A DNA stretch of 64,000 nt, from positions 58,637 through 122,636 of the forward strand of contig JAMPXO010000001.1 in the NCBI GenBank assembly GCA_023701125.1. Direction: 5' to 3'. Below the pieces are notes generated by a model. It saw nothing but the letters and a program-made list of their open reading frames with translations, was not told the origin of the DNA and ran no database searches. How positions within the stretch are numbered: position 1 is the stretch's first letter; every line of letters begins with the position of its first letter. Positions 28,190-39,641 of the stretch are shown piece by piece. This DNA is from Vicinamibacteria bacterium (GTDB lineage: Bacteria; Acidobacteriota; Vicinamibacteria; Fen-336). A program made the translations under genes and the position numbers.

Positions 28190-31100
28190 TCAGCCGAGCG
28201 AGGGGGTGACGACGACCGGGAGTTCGACCGTCAGCACGGCACCTCCCGACGGCGCGTTCTGGGCGGCGATGCGGCCGCCCAGCTCGGTGACGATGCGCTG
28301 GGCGATCGCCAGCCCGAGGCCGGTGCCGCCGCGGCGGCGGGTGAAGAAGGGCTCGAACAGGCGCGCCCGCACGTCGTCGGAGAGACCGGGGCCCGAGTCG
28401 CGCACGGTGCAGCGCAGCCACGGCACGCCCTCGGACTCGAACAGCGCGAGCGAGGCCACGACCTCGCCGCCGCGAGGCGTGTGCTGGCAACCGTTCTCGT
28501 AGAGGTTGTCGAACACCTCGGTCAGCCGCGCCTCGTCCATCAGCACCGGGGCGTCGGGACCGGGCTCGAGCGCCACGCTGACGCCCAGCTTGTCGGCCAG
28601 CGCCCGGCTGTGGGCCACCGCCGCTTCCAGCACCGGCCGCAGCGGGCGCGCCGCCAGCGCCCGCGGCAGCGGCCGCCCGTACTGGAGCAGGTCGGTCATC
28701 AGCGCGTTGATGCGGTTGCGCTCGTGGCGCAGGGCGTCGACCAGGTCGGAGATCTCGGCGGTCTCGCCGACCTCGGCCGCCAGCGCGTCGATGTTGACGG
28801 ACATCGCGAACAGCGGGTTGCGGACCTCGTGGGCCACGCCGGCGATCAGCGAGCCCATCGCCGCCATCGTCTCCGCCCGGCGCACCGACTCGCGCAGGCG
28901 CTCCACCGTGGTGACGTCGCGCAGGCCGACCACCGAGCGGGTGCCGCGCCCGGTCGGGACCGAGAAGGCCTCGACGTCCCACACCAGCTCGCCGGCTTCG
29001 ACACCGCGGCGCTCGACGGGCCGTCCGGAGCTCGTGCGCGCCTCGCGGATCGCTTCGGCCGCGGCGTTCCACGGTTCACCGGCGCCCAGCTCGACGAACG
29101 GCCGGCCGATGCACTCGGCGAAGCCGGTGCCACACAGCCGGCGCGCGGCCTCGTTGAGCCGCAGCACGCGGCCGTCGTCGTCGAGCACGACCATCGCCGC
29201 CTTCAGCGCATCGAAGGTCGTGGTCCACTCGGTCGCCGCCTCGCGCACGGCCGCTTCCAGCTCGCGCGGCCTGGTGATGTCGACCATCACCCCGGTCAGC
29301 ACCAGCCCGCCCTCCGGGCTCTCGACCACCCGCACCACGTCGTGCAGCCACACGACGCGACCGTCGGCCGCGATCATCCGGTAGTCGAATGCGTGACCGC
29401 GGCGGGCCCGCGTCTCGGCGACGCAGAAGCTGATCGCCCACTCGCGGTCCTGGGGGTGGATGTGGTCCGCCCAGAAGCTCGGACCTTCCACCCAGGCGCT
29501 GGTCGGATAGCCCAGCAGCGTCTCCGCGTAGTCGCTGACGAAGGTGAACCGGACGCTGGCGGCGTCGGCCTCCCAGACGATCGCTTCCAGGCCCTGGACC
29601 AGGCCGCGATAGCGGGCCTCCGACGTCCGCAGCCGCTCCTGGGTCTCGTGGCGCCAGGTCACGTCCTGTTTCATGCCGATGAAGTGGGTGACGTTGCCGG
29701 CCGCGTCGCGGACCGGAGTCACGGTCTGCTCCTCCTGGTACGTGGTGCCGTCGCGGCGGCGGTTGACGACTTCGCCGTGCCACGTCTCGCCGCGCAGGAT
29801 CGCGTCCCACATGTCGCGGTAGGCGACGTCGGCCTGCTCGCTCGAGCGCAGCATCGACGGCTTGTGGCCCAGCACCTCGTCCGCGCCGTAGCCGGTCAGA
29901 GTGGTGAACGCGGAGTTGACCCAGATGATGGTGCCGTCGCGCTCGCACAGCATCACCGCCGTGGCCGCCGCCTCCAGCGCGGCGTCGCGGACGCGCAGCG
30001 CCTCGTCGGCGTGGACCCGGTCGGTGATGTCGATGGCGACGAAGTAGTGGCGCCGGGCCTGGAGGTCGGGCCGCGCTTCCACCGCCGCCCAACCGATCAC
30101 GCCGTCGCGCTTGCGGTAGCGGAGTGTCAGGCGCAGCGGCGTGCCGCCCTCGGCGAGCGAGCGCGCGAACGCCTCCTTCAGCCGGGGACGGTCTTGTTCC
30201 CAAGCCAGGTCCAGGGCGCTCGCACCGACCAGGGTCGCCTCGTCGCGGCCCAGGCCCTGGGCCAGCGCCGGGCTGGCCGCGAGCAGCCGGCCCTCGAAGT
30301 CGACGACCGCCGAACCCGCGTTCGAGACCCGGAACAGGGTCTCGAACTCCTGCGCGCGCTGCAGCGCCCGCGCGGCCTCGGCCTCGGCCTCGGCCTGCAG
30401 GCGCTGGGCGCGGTGGGCCCCGATCAGGGTGCCGGCCGTGGCGAGGAACGGGGCCAGGCCCTCGATCACCTCCGCGTCGTAGCCGCCGGGGCGGTTGCCG
30501 AGGCCCGCGACACCGATCACCTGACCGGCCTGGCGGATCGGCAGACCGAGGAACGCATGGATCGGCGGGTGGCCGGGGGGCAGGCCGCCGCTGCGCGGGT
30601 CGTTTGGCGCGTCGTTGGCGATCACGGTCTCGCCGGCCAGCACGACGGGCCCGAACAGCGTGTTCATGTTGGTGAAGCCCGCCGGCTCCCCGCGGTTGAC
30701 GGCGTCGAAGACCTGGCGCGTGGTCTCGTCCCAGGAGAGGTTGGAGAGGGCGCGGGAGAGCAGGATCGGCTGGCCAGCCGCGGTCGTGGACACCTCGCCG
30801 ATGAAGCCGAACGCGCTACCGGTCAGCCGCAGCAGCGCCTCGAGCAGGTCGCGGAACGTGGCCGGAGCGCCTTCCCCGCGGATGAATCGGGCCTGCATCA
30901 GCGCCACGCTCTCGAGCTGCTCGTTCGACTGCTCCAGCTTTTCGACCAGCGCGGCGAGGCTGCGCTCGCTCTCGGCCAGCGCCTGCTCCGCCTGCTCGCG
31001 CTCGGAGAGGTCGCGGACGACGACCAGCACGGCGTCCTGCCCGGCGTGGACCAGGCGGCTGCCCGAGACCTCGGCCGGGACGCGGCTGCCGTCGAGCCGC

Positions 31101-32490
31101 CGCAGCCGGTACGCCTGCCAGGGGACCGTCTCCACTCCACTCTTCATCGCCGCCATCCGCTCGGCGCGGATCGGCAGGTCGGCCGGGTCCAGGAAGCTGA
31201 CGACCTCGCGACCGCAGAGGTCGTCGGCCGATGGCGCGCGCAGCAGGCTGGCTGCTGCGGGGTTGGCGAACACCACGCGGCCCTCGACCTGGATCAGCAC
31301 GGCGTCGGGCAGCAGGTCGACGAGCCGCCGGTAGCGCTGTTCCGACTCGCGCAGCGCCTGCTCCGAGGCGCGGCGGGCAGTGACGTCGATGCAGGAGCCG
31401 ATGAAGCCGAGGAACTGGCCCGCCGCGTCGTGGCGCGGCACGCCGTTGTCGATCACCCAGCGGTATTCGCCAGCGGCATTGCGCAGGCGGTACTCCATCG
31501 TGAACGGCTGGCGAGCGTCGAAGTGGCTGTCGTAGATCTGCAGGCAGCGCCCGAAATCGTCGGGGTGCACGCCGTCGGCCCAGCCGTTGCCCTGCTCCTG
31601 CTCCAGCATCCGACCGGTGAAGTCGAGCCACGGCTTGTTGAACCAGTAGCAGCCCTTGTCGAGGCCGGCCATCCAGATCAGGACGGGCGCGAAATCCGCG
31701 TTGTGACGGAACAGCGCCTCGCTCTCGCGCAGCGACGCCTCGGTCCGCCGACGAGCCTCGATCTCGTCCCCGGCGCGGCGCAGGGCGAGCAGCAGCAGCC
31801 CGGTGAGGCCGACGGTCAACAGGCCCAGGGTCAGCAGGTGCTGTCCACCGGGGTCGGACAGCTCGCGGGCCTGGACCAGCAGGCCGGGCACGCCGAAGGA
31901 CAGCGGCACGCTGGCCAGCGCGCCGCCGGGAGCGGGTGCGCCGGCCAGGACCGCCCCGGCGCTGGTCACGAGCAGCCGGGTGTGGCGCTCGTCCGCCCGC
32001 AGTCCCGCGTGTTCCAGCATCCCCTGCACGTCGACGTTGGCCACCAGGACGCCGGCGTGCCGACCGGGCAGCGCGACCGCGACGACGAACCCGGGGCCAC
32101 CGCCGGCGAGTTCTTCGACGCGGGAGAAGGCGCTGCCCCGCTGGCGTGCCGCTGCCAGCAGGGCCTCGGGCACGGAGGTCAACGGCTCGTGGGGCCAGGA
32201 CACCTCGAGCCGGCCTGCCGCATCGAAGCGGTGCAGGCAGTGGATGTGCTCCTGCTCGCGCAGCAGTTGTCGCGCGCGATCCTGGAACCCGGCCCCGTCG
32301 CCGCGGGCCAGCTCCTGGCGCAGCACGTCGACCTCGCCATGGAGGTGGAAATCGAGCGCGGCGGCGGCCTCGTGCGCGGTCAGGTCGAGACGGTCCCTGC
32401 GGCCCTGCTGCTGCTGCTGCCAGGCGAGCAGCAGCAGGCTGCCCAACGCGACCACGGCAGCCGCGCCGAGCAGCAGGCCGCGCCGCTCCT

Positions 32491-32494
<4 letters not shown>
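28190..32494 (-). CDS. Membrane sensor histidine kinase with six PAS and one GAF domain
   Basis: A 1434-residue hybrid sensor without a receiver. TM1 is at about 7-25, followed by a periplasmic sensor (30-215) and TM2 at about 220-238. PAS1 (about 260-375) and PAS2 (385-500) lead into a coiled coil, a GAF_2 domain (about 540-690, with SAFGFIGEV and FLGLPIRQAGQVIGVAGL) and then PAS3 to PAS6 (about 705-1210). HisKA has the phosphoacceptor H1222 in SLIAGVAHEVRNPL, and HATPase_c carries FDNLYENGCQH, DSGPGL and GGTGLGLAIAQ. GTG start overlapping the stop of the NtrC-type regulator (GTGA), its certain partner. Confidence 0.93.
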
Positions 32495-33870
<1,376 letters not shown>

Positions 33871-34052
33871 GTCGAACGGGTGAGCAACTTCCGGACCACG
33901 GACCGCGAGACCACGAAAGCACGCCAACCCGCGGTGTCGTCGCCAGTTACGGATCGCGCCGGCGTCCCGCAACCGTTTCCGAGTTCCGGAATCTGGCGCG
34001 ATTCCCCGCACCCGCCGGACAGCCATGGCATCCTCGACGCGAGGTGAACCCG

Positions 34053-35111
34053 ATGACTTCTGCCCGCGCCTACGCGGCCTTCGACAAGAGCTCCCCGCTG
34101 AAGCCGTTCGACCTGCAGCGGCGCACGCCCGGCGCCCGCGACGTGGCGTTCGACATCCTGTTCTGCGGCGTCTGCCACTCGGACCTGCACACGGCCCGCA
34201 GCGAGTGGCCGGGCACCGTCTACCCCTGCGTGCCGGGCCACGAGATCGTCGGCCAGGTCACGGCCGTCGGCGCCGGCGTGAAGAAGTTCAAGGTCGGCGA
34301 CCGGGTCGCGGTCGGCTGCATGGTCGACTCCTGCCGCACGTGCGCGAGCTGCAAGGAGGGCCTCGAGCAGTACTGCGACAACCACGACGCCACCTTCACC
34401 TACAACAGCGTCGACAAGCACGGCGCCGGCCCCGTCACCTACGGCGGCTACTCGAGCCACATGGTGGTCGACGAGGACTTCTGCCTGCGCCTCTCGGAGA
34501 AGCTGGACCCGGCGGCCGCCGCGCCGCTGCTGTGCGCGGGCGTCACCACCTGGTCGCCGCTGAAGCACTGGGGCGCGGGCCCGGGCCGCAAGGTCGGCGT
34601 GGTCGGCCTCGGCGGCCTCGGCCACATGGCGCTCAAGCTGGCCCACGCGCTGGGTGCGCACACGACGCTGTTCACGACCTCGGCGGGCAAGGCGGCGGAC
34701 GCCAAGCGGCTGGGCGCGGACGAGGTCGTGATCTCGAAGGACGCGGCGGCGATGCAGAAGCACACCCGCCGCCTGGACCTGATCATCGACACCGTGTCGG
34801 CCTCGCACGACCTCGACGCCTTCACCAACCTGCTGGCTCGCGACGGCACGCTGGTGCTGGTCGGCGTGCCGGAGCACGGCCACCCGTCGCCGGCCGTGAT
34901 GCCGCTGATCTTCGGCCGCCGCGCGATCGCCGGCTCGCTGATCGGCGGCATCCAGGAGACGCAGGAGATGCTCGACTTCTGCGCCGAGAAGGGCGTCGTC
35001 GCCGACATCGAGAAGATCGGCCCGCACCAGATCGACGAGGCCTACGCGCGGATGCTGAAGAGCGACGTCAAGTACCGTTTCGTGATCGACATGGCCCCGC
35101 TGCGGGGCTAG
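34053..35111 (+). CDS. Zinc-type NAD(P)-dependent alcohol dehydrogenase (YahK/cinnamyl-ADH type)
   Basis: A 352-residue medium-chain dehydrogenase. Catalytic zinc: C in LFCGVCHSDLH, the GHE motif CVPGHEIVGQV, and C in LLCAGVTTW. Structural zinc: four Cys in CRTCASCKEGLEQYC. The Rossmann motif VGVVGLGGLGHMALKLA is followed by a KRLGADEVV specificity region that suggests NADP(H). It is similar in length and layout to E. coli YahK, which reduces aldehydes. Monocistronic; a strong hairpin follows at 35125-35151. Confidence 0.93.
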   Translation: MTSARAYAAFDKSSPLKPFDLQRRTPGARDVAFDILFCGVCHSDLHTARSEWPGTVYPCVPGHEIVGQVTAVGAGVKKFKVGDRVAVGCMVDSCRTCASCKEGLEQYCDNHDATFTYNSVDKHGAGPVTYGGYSSHMVVDEDFCLRLSEKLDPAAAAPLLCAGVTTWSPLKHWGAGPGRKVGVVGLGGLGHMALKLAHALGAHTTLFTTSAGKAADAKRLGADEVVISKDAAAMQKHTRRLDLIIDTVSASHDLDAFTNLLARDGTLVLVGVPEHGHPSPAVMPLIFGRRAIAGSLIGGIQETQEMLDFCAEKGVVADIEKIGPHQIDEAYARMLKSDVKYRFVIDMAPLRG

Positions 35112-35124
35112 GCCCGCGAGCCGC

Positions 35125-35151
35125 GGCGGGGGCGCGCGAGGCGCCCCCGCC
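35125..35151. terminator. Bidirectional hairpin between convergent genes
   Basis: Perfect 11-bp stem (ggcgggggcgc pairing with gcgcccccgcc) with a 5-base loop, centred between the ends of the convergent genes at 35111 and 35158. There is no T-tract, so it may act by stalling or as a 3' end stabiliser. Confidence 0.6.
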
Positions 35152-35157
35152 CGGTCC

Positions 35158-36915
35158 CTACTTCTTGGCGACGCCGGCCGCGGTCTCCGCTGCCCCGGCT
35201 GCGGCCGGCCAGCCGGCCTCGGGCAACGCCGAGTCGCCGGGGACCTTGCCGCCGTCGTCCTCGCGGTCCCAGCCGACCGACCAGAGCGCGTAGCTCGCCC
35301 CGTCCGCGGCGACCCGGTAGTGCAGCGGCGTGCCGTCGGCGGCGAGCAGGTCCGCGGGCAGAACCCCGGGGTCGGCCGGGTAGCGGCCCTCCGTGGCCCG
35401 CCGCTTCTCCAGGCTGACCGCGGTCCGCACCGCGGCGGCCATCACCCGGGCCTCGTCGACCGAGATGTGAGCGCGCAGGACCGAGGGGACCAGGGTGCGG
35501 TAGATGAAGTTGGGAGTCGCGAAGTAGTAACGCTCGAGGAAGTGGTCCTCGATCTCCTTGCGGGCCCGCGGGTCACCCTTGGCCGCGGCCGCCTCCAGGT
35601 CCTGGAAGGTGCGGTTCGCGGCCTCCACGGCGCTGGCCGTGTACGCATTCCACGGCACGAGACGCGGCGGCAGCGGTGCCGAGATCGAGTCGGTCAGCCC
35701 GCCGATCAGGCTGGCGAACTCCCCCCCGTCGTCGATCGGACCGATCGCGGCGAACGACAGGCGCTCCGAGCGCCAGGCGGGGCCGATGCCCAGCAGCGCC
35801 GGCTGCAGCAGCGCGAGGCCCGTGTCCACGCGGTCGAGGACGGCTCCCCCGCGCGGCGATCGCACGAGACGCGCCAGGGCGTCGACCGCCATGCGCTCGA
35901 CGGCCGTGCCGATCAACGTCATGATCAACGGACCGTCCCCGAAGTCCGTGCCGAAGCGCAGCACGTCGAGGTAGGTCTCCGCCGCGCCGGCGACGTCGCC
36001 TGCGCTGGCCCTTTCATGGCCCTCGAGCAGCGCGAGCTGGGCGAGCACGCGCACGCCCAGCAGGTAGGGGATCTCGGCGCTGAAGCTCTTCTCGTACTCG
36101 AACGGCCACACGGCCCGCCGCGAGCGCGTCGCCTCGCGCAGCGCGGCGATGTCGGCGCGCGAGCGCTCCAGTGCCGCCGCGACGGAGGGAGCCAGTGGCG
36201 TGCCGGGCGAGCCCACGGACTTGCCGAGGTCGCCGAGAAAATTCCCGCTCAGGTCGATCCGGGCCCGCTGTGCCTCGAGCAACGGGCGATAGGCGTCGAC
36301 GGCGTTGGCGTCGAGCCCCGGCTCGCGCAACACCGGGCGCGTCGCCGCCTGCTGCTGCTGACGCCAGGCGGCGACCTCGCGCAGCGCCTCGACGCGGTGC
36401 TCTGCGAGCCGGGCCCGTCCGGCTCGATCCGCAACCACCTGTGCGACCAGCGCCGTGGCGACCACCACGGCCGCCGTGACGGCCAGCGCACGCCACGAGA
36501 CCCGCCGCACGACCAGGGCCACGAGCGCGAGCGCGACCAGCGCGAGCACGCCGAACACGGCCGCGACGACCGCAGCGTCCTGGGCGCTCCCGCCATCCGC
36601 GAGCCGGAGGGCGGCACCCGCAAGCGCCGCGACCGCAGCGACGGCGGCGGGGCGCGCGAGCACGTCGACGGCGAGCGAGCGGCCTTCCTCGACGTCCGGC
36701 TTGACGATCGCCCGCGCGAGGCCCGCCGCCACCGCCAAGACGGCGGCGACCAGCACCCCCGTCCAGGCGACCACGAGCGGCGCCAGATCGCCCAGCCCGA
36801 TGGAGGAGAGGCGCGGGGTCAGCCCCATGCCGAACCACCACGCGGCGCAAGCGACGACGTCGACGACGAGCACCGCGGCGAAGACCGCCGCAGCGTGGCG
36901 AATGGCGAGGCGCAC
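35158..36915 (-). CDS. Unknown polytopic membrane protein with pseudopilin-like C-terminus
   Basis: A 585-residue protein I do not recognise. The N-terminal 180 residues contain about four or five membrane segments (AAVFAAVLVVDVVACAAWW, LVVAWTGVLVAAVLAVAAGLA, AAVAAVAALAGAAL, AVFGVLALVALALVALVV, ALAVTAAVVVATALVAQVV). The remaining 400 are mostly helical and soluble. The last 90 residues (AVRTAVSLEKRRATEGRYPADPGVLPADLLAADGTPLHYRVAADGASYALWSVGWDREDDGG) look like the C-terminal domain of a type II secretion pseudopilin without its N-terminal helix. The GTG start has AGGAGGT three bases upstream. Confidence 0.75.
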   Translation of the reverse strand: MRLAIRHAAAVFAAVLVVDVVACAAWWFGMGLTPRLSSIGLGDLAPLVVAWTGVLVAAVLAVAAGLARAIVKPDVEEGRSLAVDVLARPAAVAAVAALAGAALRLADGGSAQDAAVVAAVFGVLALVALALVALVVRRVSWRALAVTAAVVVATALVAQVVADRAGRARLAEHRVEALREVAAWRQQQQAATRPVLREPGLDANAVDAYRPLLEAQRARIDLSGNFLGDLGKSVGSPGTPLAPSVAAALERSRADIAALREATRSRRAVWPFEYEKSFSAEIPYLLGVRVLAQLALLEGHERASAGDVAGAAETYLDVLRFGTDFGDGPLIMTLIGTAVERMAVDALARLVRSPRGGAVLDRVDTGLALLQPALLGIGPAWRSERLSFAAIGPIDDGGEFASLIGGLTDSISAPLPPRLVPWNAYTASAVEAANRTFQDLEAAAAKGDPRARKEIEDHFLERYYFATPNFIYRTLVPSVLRAHISVDEARVMAAAVRTAVSLEKRRATEGRYPADPGVLPADLLAADGTPLHYRVAADGASYALWSVGWDREDDGGKVPGDSALPEAGWPAAAGAAETAAGVAKK

Positions 36916-37023
36916 GGGACCTCCTTCTGGATTCCTTGGGGGGAGACTCGATTGTAGGCCCTCGCACGGCGCAGACGACGCCACCCGCAATCCACGCACC
37001 GACTCGGGTGCGTAGTCCCGGTC

Positions 37024-38481
37024 ATGCCGAGGCGCCTGCTGTGGGTCGTCGTGCTGCTCCTGCTGCCATTCCGCGCCCAGCACGTGGTGCTTGCGCCCGC
37101 CGCCTGGATCGCGCCGGTATTGCTGCTGCACCTCGTTCGCACGGGCTCCGGTCGGCGGACGTGGGCGGCGCTCGCGGCGGCGATGGCGCTCGCGGAGCTG
37201 GTCACGATCTCGGGCGGCTACCTGCCGCTGCCGCTCTCCGCGCGCCTGGCCGTGGCGATGGCCGCGGGCGCGACCTGGTCGCTGCCCTACCTGGCCGACC
37301 ACGTCGCCCGCCGTCGCTCGGCGCCGGCTCGCGCCGCGCTGGCGTTCCCCGCCGCGATGGCCAGCCTCGACCTGCTGCTCGCGCGAGTCGGCCCCACCGG
37401 CGCGTGGGGCTCGCCGGCCCACGCCCACGTGGACAATCTGCCGCTGCTGCAACTCGTCGCCGTCACCGGCACGCCGGGCTTGTCCTTCCTCACGGCCTGG
37501 TCCGCGAGCGCGCTGTGCGACGCCTGGCAAGCCGGGAGCCTGCGTCCACTGCGGGCCTGGCTGATCACGCTGTGCGCCGTCTCGTCGGCCGGGGCGATCC
37601 GGCTGGCGCTGGCGGACCCCGAGCCACGGCTGGCGGTGGCCGCGATCGCTCCCTCGGCGGCCGAACTCCGGGTGGCCTTCGAGGGCCTCTCGACCGCGTC
37701 GCTCGCGCGCGCGGACGAGGGCTTGCGCCGGCGCTGGGGCGCGGCGTTCCGACCCCTCGCCCAGCGCATGGTGGACCGCTCGCTCGCCGCCGCCGCGGCC
37801 GGTGCTCGACTCGTGGCCTGGCCCGAGGGCATCCCCGTGCTCGAGGAGGACTGGGCAGACCTCGACGCAGGGCTCTCCCAGCTCGCGCGCAGCCAGGCGA
37901 TCCACCTGGCGATCGCGCCGTGGCGGGTGCTGCGCACGCGGCAGTTCCCGTGGGTCGAGAACCGCAGCGTGCTCTACGGTCCCGACGGCTCGACCCGCTG
38001 GCAGTACTCGAAGGTCCACCTCGTGCCCGGGCTGGAGACGTCGAAGATGGTCGCGGGCCGCGCCGCGATGCCGGTGGTCGACTCGGGCCACGGCCGTTGG
38101 ACCGGGGCGATCTGCTTCGACTTCGACTTCCCGGCCTTCGTCCGCGCCGCCGGTCCGGTGGACCTGCTCGTCGCGCCCGCGGATGACTGGCCCGCCATCG
38201 CGGCCATCCACCCACGAATGGCCGTCTTCCGTGCCGTCGAGACGGGCGCCGCCCTGCTGCGCCCGGCGAGCAACGGACGCAGCCTGATCACCGACGGCCT
38301 CGGTCGCATCCAGGGCGAAGCCGACAGCCGATCCGGGGACGTGCCGGTGCTGCTGACGTCCGTGCCCCTGCGCGGCCGCACGACGCCCTATTCGCGAGTG
38401 GGAGACACGTTCGGCGGCCTCTGCCTGCTGCTGCTGGGACTGCTGCTGGTCGGCGACTCCCGCTCTCGGCGCGCGGCCTGA
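37024..38481 (+). CDS. Apolipoprotein N-acyltransferase-like (Lnt/nitrilase superfamily) membrane enzyme
   Basis: A 485-residue protein with about six N-terminal membrane helices (1-200), a nitrilase-fold catalytic domain (about 205-455) and a final membrane helix (CLLLLGLLLVGD). The Glu-Lys-Cys triad is visible: E in LVAWPEGIP, K in YSKVHLVPGLE, C in GAICFDFDFP. The topology is that of Lnt, which N-acylates lipoproteins. The protein lacks some conserved Lnt loops I would expect, so it may be a paralogue acting on another acyl acceptor. Monocistronic, just before ogt. Confidence 0.82.
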   Translation: MPRRLLWVVVLLLLPFRAQHVVLAPAAWIAPVLLLHLVRTGSGRRTWAALAAAMALAELVTISGGYLPLPLSARLAVAMAAGATWSLPYLADHVARRRSAPARAALAFPAAMASLDLLLARVGPTGAWGSPAHAHVDNLPLLQLVAVTGTPGLSFLTAWSASALCDAWQAGSLRPLRAWLITLCAVSSAGAIRLALADPEPRLAVAAIAPSAAELRVAFEGLSTASLARADEGLRRRWGAAFRPLAQRMVDRSLAAAAAGARLVAWPEGIPVLEEDWADLDAGLSQLARSQAIHLAIAPWRVLRTRQFPWVENRSVLYGPDGSTRWQYSKVHLVPGLETSKMVAGRAAMPVVDSGHGRWTGAICFDFDFPAFVRAAGPVDLLVAPADDWPAIAAIHPRMAVFRAVETGAALLRPASNGRSLITDGLGRIQGEADSRSGDVPVLLTSVPLRGRTTPYSRVGDTFGGLCLLLLGLLLVGDSRSRRAA

Positions 38482-38496
38482 GGGCGGTCGGGCTGC

Positions 38497-38502
38497 TACG
38501 AT
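38497..38502 (+). promoter_or_regulatory. Candidate -10 element (TACGAT) implying a leaderless ogt transcript
   Basis: TACGAT ends six bases before the ogt ATG, so transcription would begin at about the A of the start codon. No ribosome binding site is visible upstream. Confidence 0.3.
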
Positions 38503-38508
38503 CCTGCC

Positions 38509-39024
38509 ATGCGGATCGCGGTGGCGGAGCTGGACACGCCGCTCGGCCGGCTCACTCTCTCCGCGGGGCCGGACGGGCTGCTCGCGATCGGCTTCGACGG
38601 CAGCCGCGCGCGGGTCGAGGCCCACCTCCGCAGGCGCTACGGGCGCGAGCCGCTGGAGCTTGTCGAAGACGCCGACCCCGCCGGCGCGGCCAGCGCGCTC
38701 GCTCGCTACTTCGCGGGCGAGCTGCACGCGATCGACGCCCTGCCGTGCGATCCCGGCGGCACTCCTTTCCAACGCGAGGTGTGGCACGCGCTGCGCAAGA
38801 TCGGCCCCGGGCACACGGCGAGCTACGGCGACGTCGCGCGGGCGATCGACCGCCCCGAGGCCGTGCGCGCGGTCGGCCTCGCCAACGGCGCGAACCCGAT
38901 CCCGATCGTGATCCCCTGCCACCGCGTGATCGGCGCCGACGGCACGCTGGTCGGCTACGGCGGCGGGCTGGCGACGAAGGACTGGCTGCTGGCCCACGAG
39001 GGCGCCCGCCTCCAACTGGGATAG
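38509..39024 (+). CDS. ogt: Methylated-DNA-protein-cysteine methyltransferase
   Basis: A 171-residue Ogt-type DNA repair protein. The active-site motif is IPCHRVIGADGTLVGYGGG with the acceptor Cys in PCHRV. The helix-turn-helix is FQREVWHALRKIGPGHTASYGDVARAIDRPEAVRAVGLANGANP, with the Arg finger and the conserved Asn hinge. It repairs O6-alkylguanine by irreversible transfer to cysteine. No ribosome site precedes the ATG; a -10-like TACGAT ends six bases upstream. The ECF sigma gene starts 26 bp after it. Confidence 0.95.
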   Translation: MRIAVAELDTPLGRLTLSAGPDGLLAIGFDGSRARVEAHLRRRYGREPLELVEDADPAGAASALARYFAGELHAIDALPCDPGGTPFQREVWHALRKIGPGHTASYGDVARAIDRPEAVRAVGLANGANPIPIVIPCHRVIGADGTLVGYGGGLATKDWLLAHEGARLQLG

Positions 39025-39050
39025 CGGACCGCTCGCCCCCCGGGAGCAGA

Positions 39051-39641
39051 ATGGCCCGCGTGGTGCACGGTCCGGGGTCGCCGGCGCCTCCTTCTCCCGT
39101 GGACAGCGCCGACGCGGAGCTCGCGAGGCGGGCGCGGGAGGGCGATGTGGCGGCGTTCACCGCGCTCGTGGAACGGCACTGGCCGCGGCTGGTGCGCTTC
39201 GCGCGCTCGGTCGCGGGCGACGCCGAGGCCGAAGACGTGGTCCAGGTCAGCCTGGTCGTGGCGTGGGAGCGGATCGGCACGCTGCGCGACCCGGTGGCCT
39301 TCCCCGCCTGGCTGCTGCGGATCGTCGGGCGCGAGGCCGTGCGGGTCGCGCGGCGCTGGAGCTGGCGCCGGCTGCTGCCGCTCTCCGCGCTGCCGGAACG
39401 CACCGACCCGGCCGCCACGGGCGAGGTCGCGCGGTTCGAGGTCGAACGGGTGCTGGGCCGGCTGCCGCCGCGCCAGCGGGCGGTGATGCACCTGACCGTG
39501 ATCGAGGGCATGAGCGACGGCGAGATCGGGCAGGTGCTGGGCATGGACGCGGCCACGGCGCGCTCGCACCGGCGCAAGGCGCGACAGGCGCTTCGTCGCC
39601 AGCTCGGCCTGGGGCCCGACAAGGAGGAGGATCCCGCATGA
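39051..39641 (+). CDS. ECF-family RNA polymerase sigma factor
   Basis: A 196-residue sigma factor. Region 2 (about 25-95) has DVAAFTALVERHWPRLVRFARSVAGDAEAEDVVQVSLVVAWERIGTLRDPVAFPAWLLRIVGREAVRVARR. Region 4 (about 130-190) has VLGRLPPRQRAVMHLTVIEGMSDGEIGQVLGMDAATARSHRRKARQALRRQL. GGGAG lies six bases before the ATG, which rejects a longer open frame. It heads a four-gene unit with an anti-sigma-like protein (ATGA overlap) and two TonB-domain proteins. Confidence 0.93.
   Translation: MARVVHGPGSPAPPSPVDSADAELARRAREGDVAAFTALVERHWPRLVRFARSVAGDAEAEDVVQVSLVVAWERIGTLRDPVAFPAWLLRIVGREAVRVARRWSWRRLLPLSALPERTDPAATGEVARFEVERVLGRLPPRQRAVMHLTVIEGMSDGEIGQVLGMDAATARSHRRKARQALRRQLGLGPDKEEDPA

Noticed and set aside
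34024..34039. TGGCATCCTCGACGCG before the alcohol dehydrogenase as a sigma-54 promoter
   Set aside because: Only the GG and GC positions match, the -12 part is poor, and the start codon is too close.
38745..39641. A 298-residue start for the ECF sigma factor
   Set aside because: The extra N-terminal 102 codons overlap ogt in another frame and are Arg-rich; GGGAG before the ATG at 39051 marks the real start.
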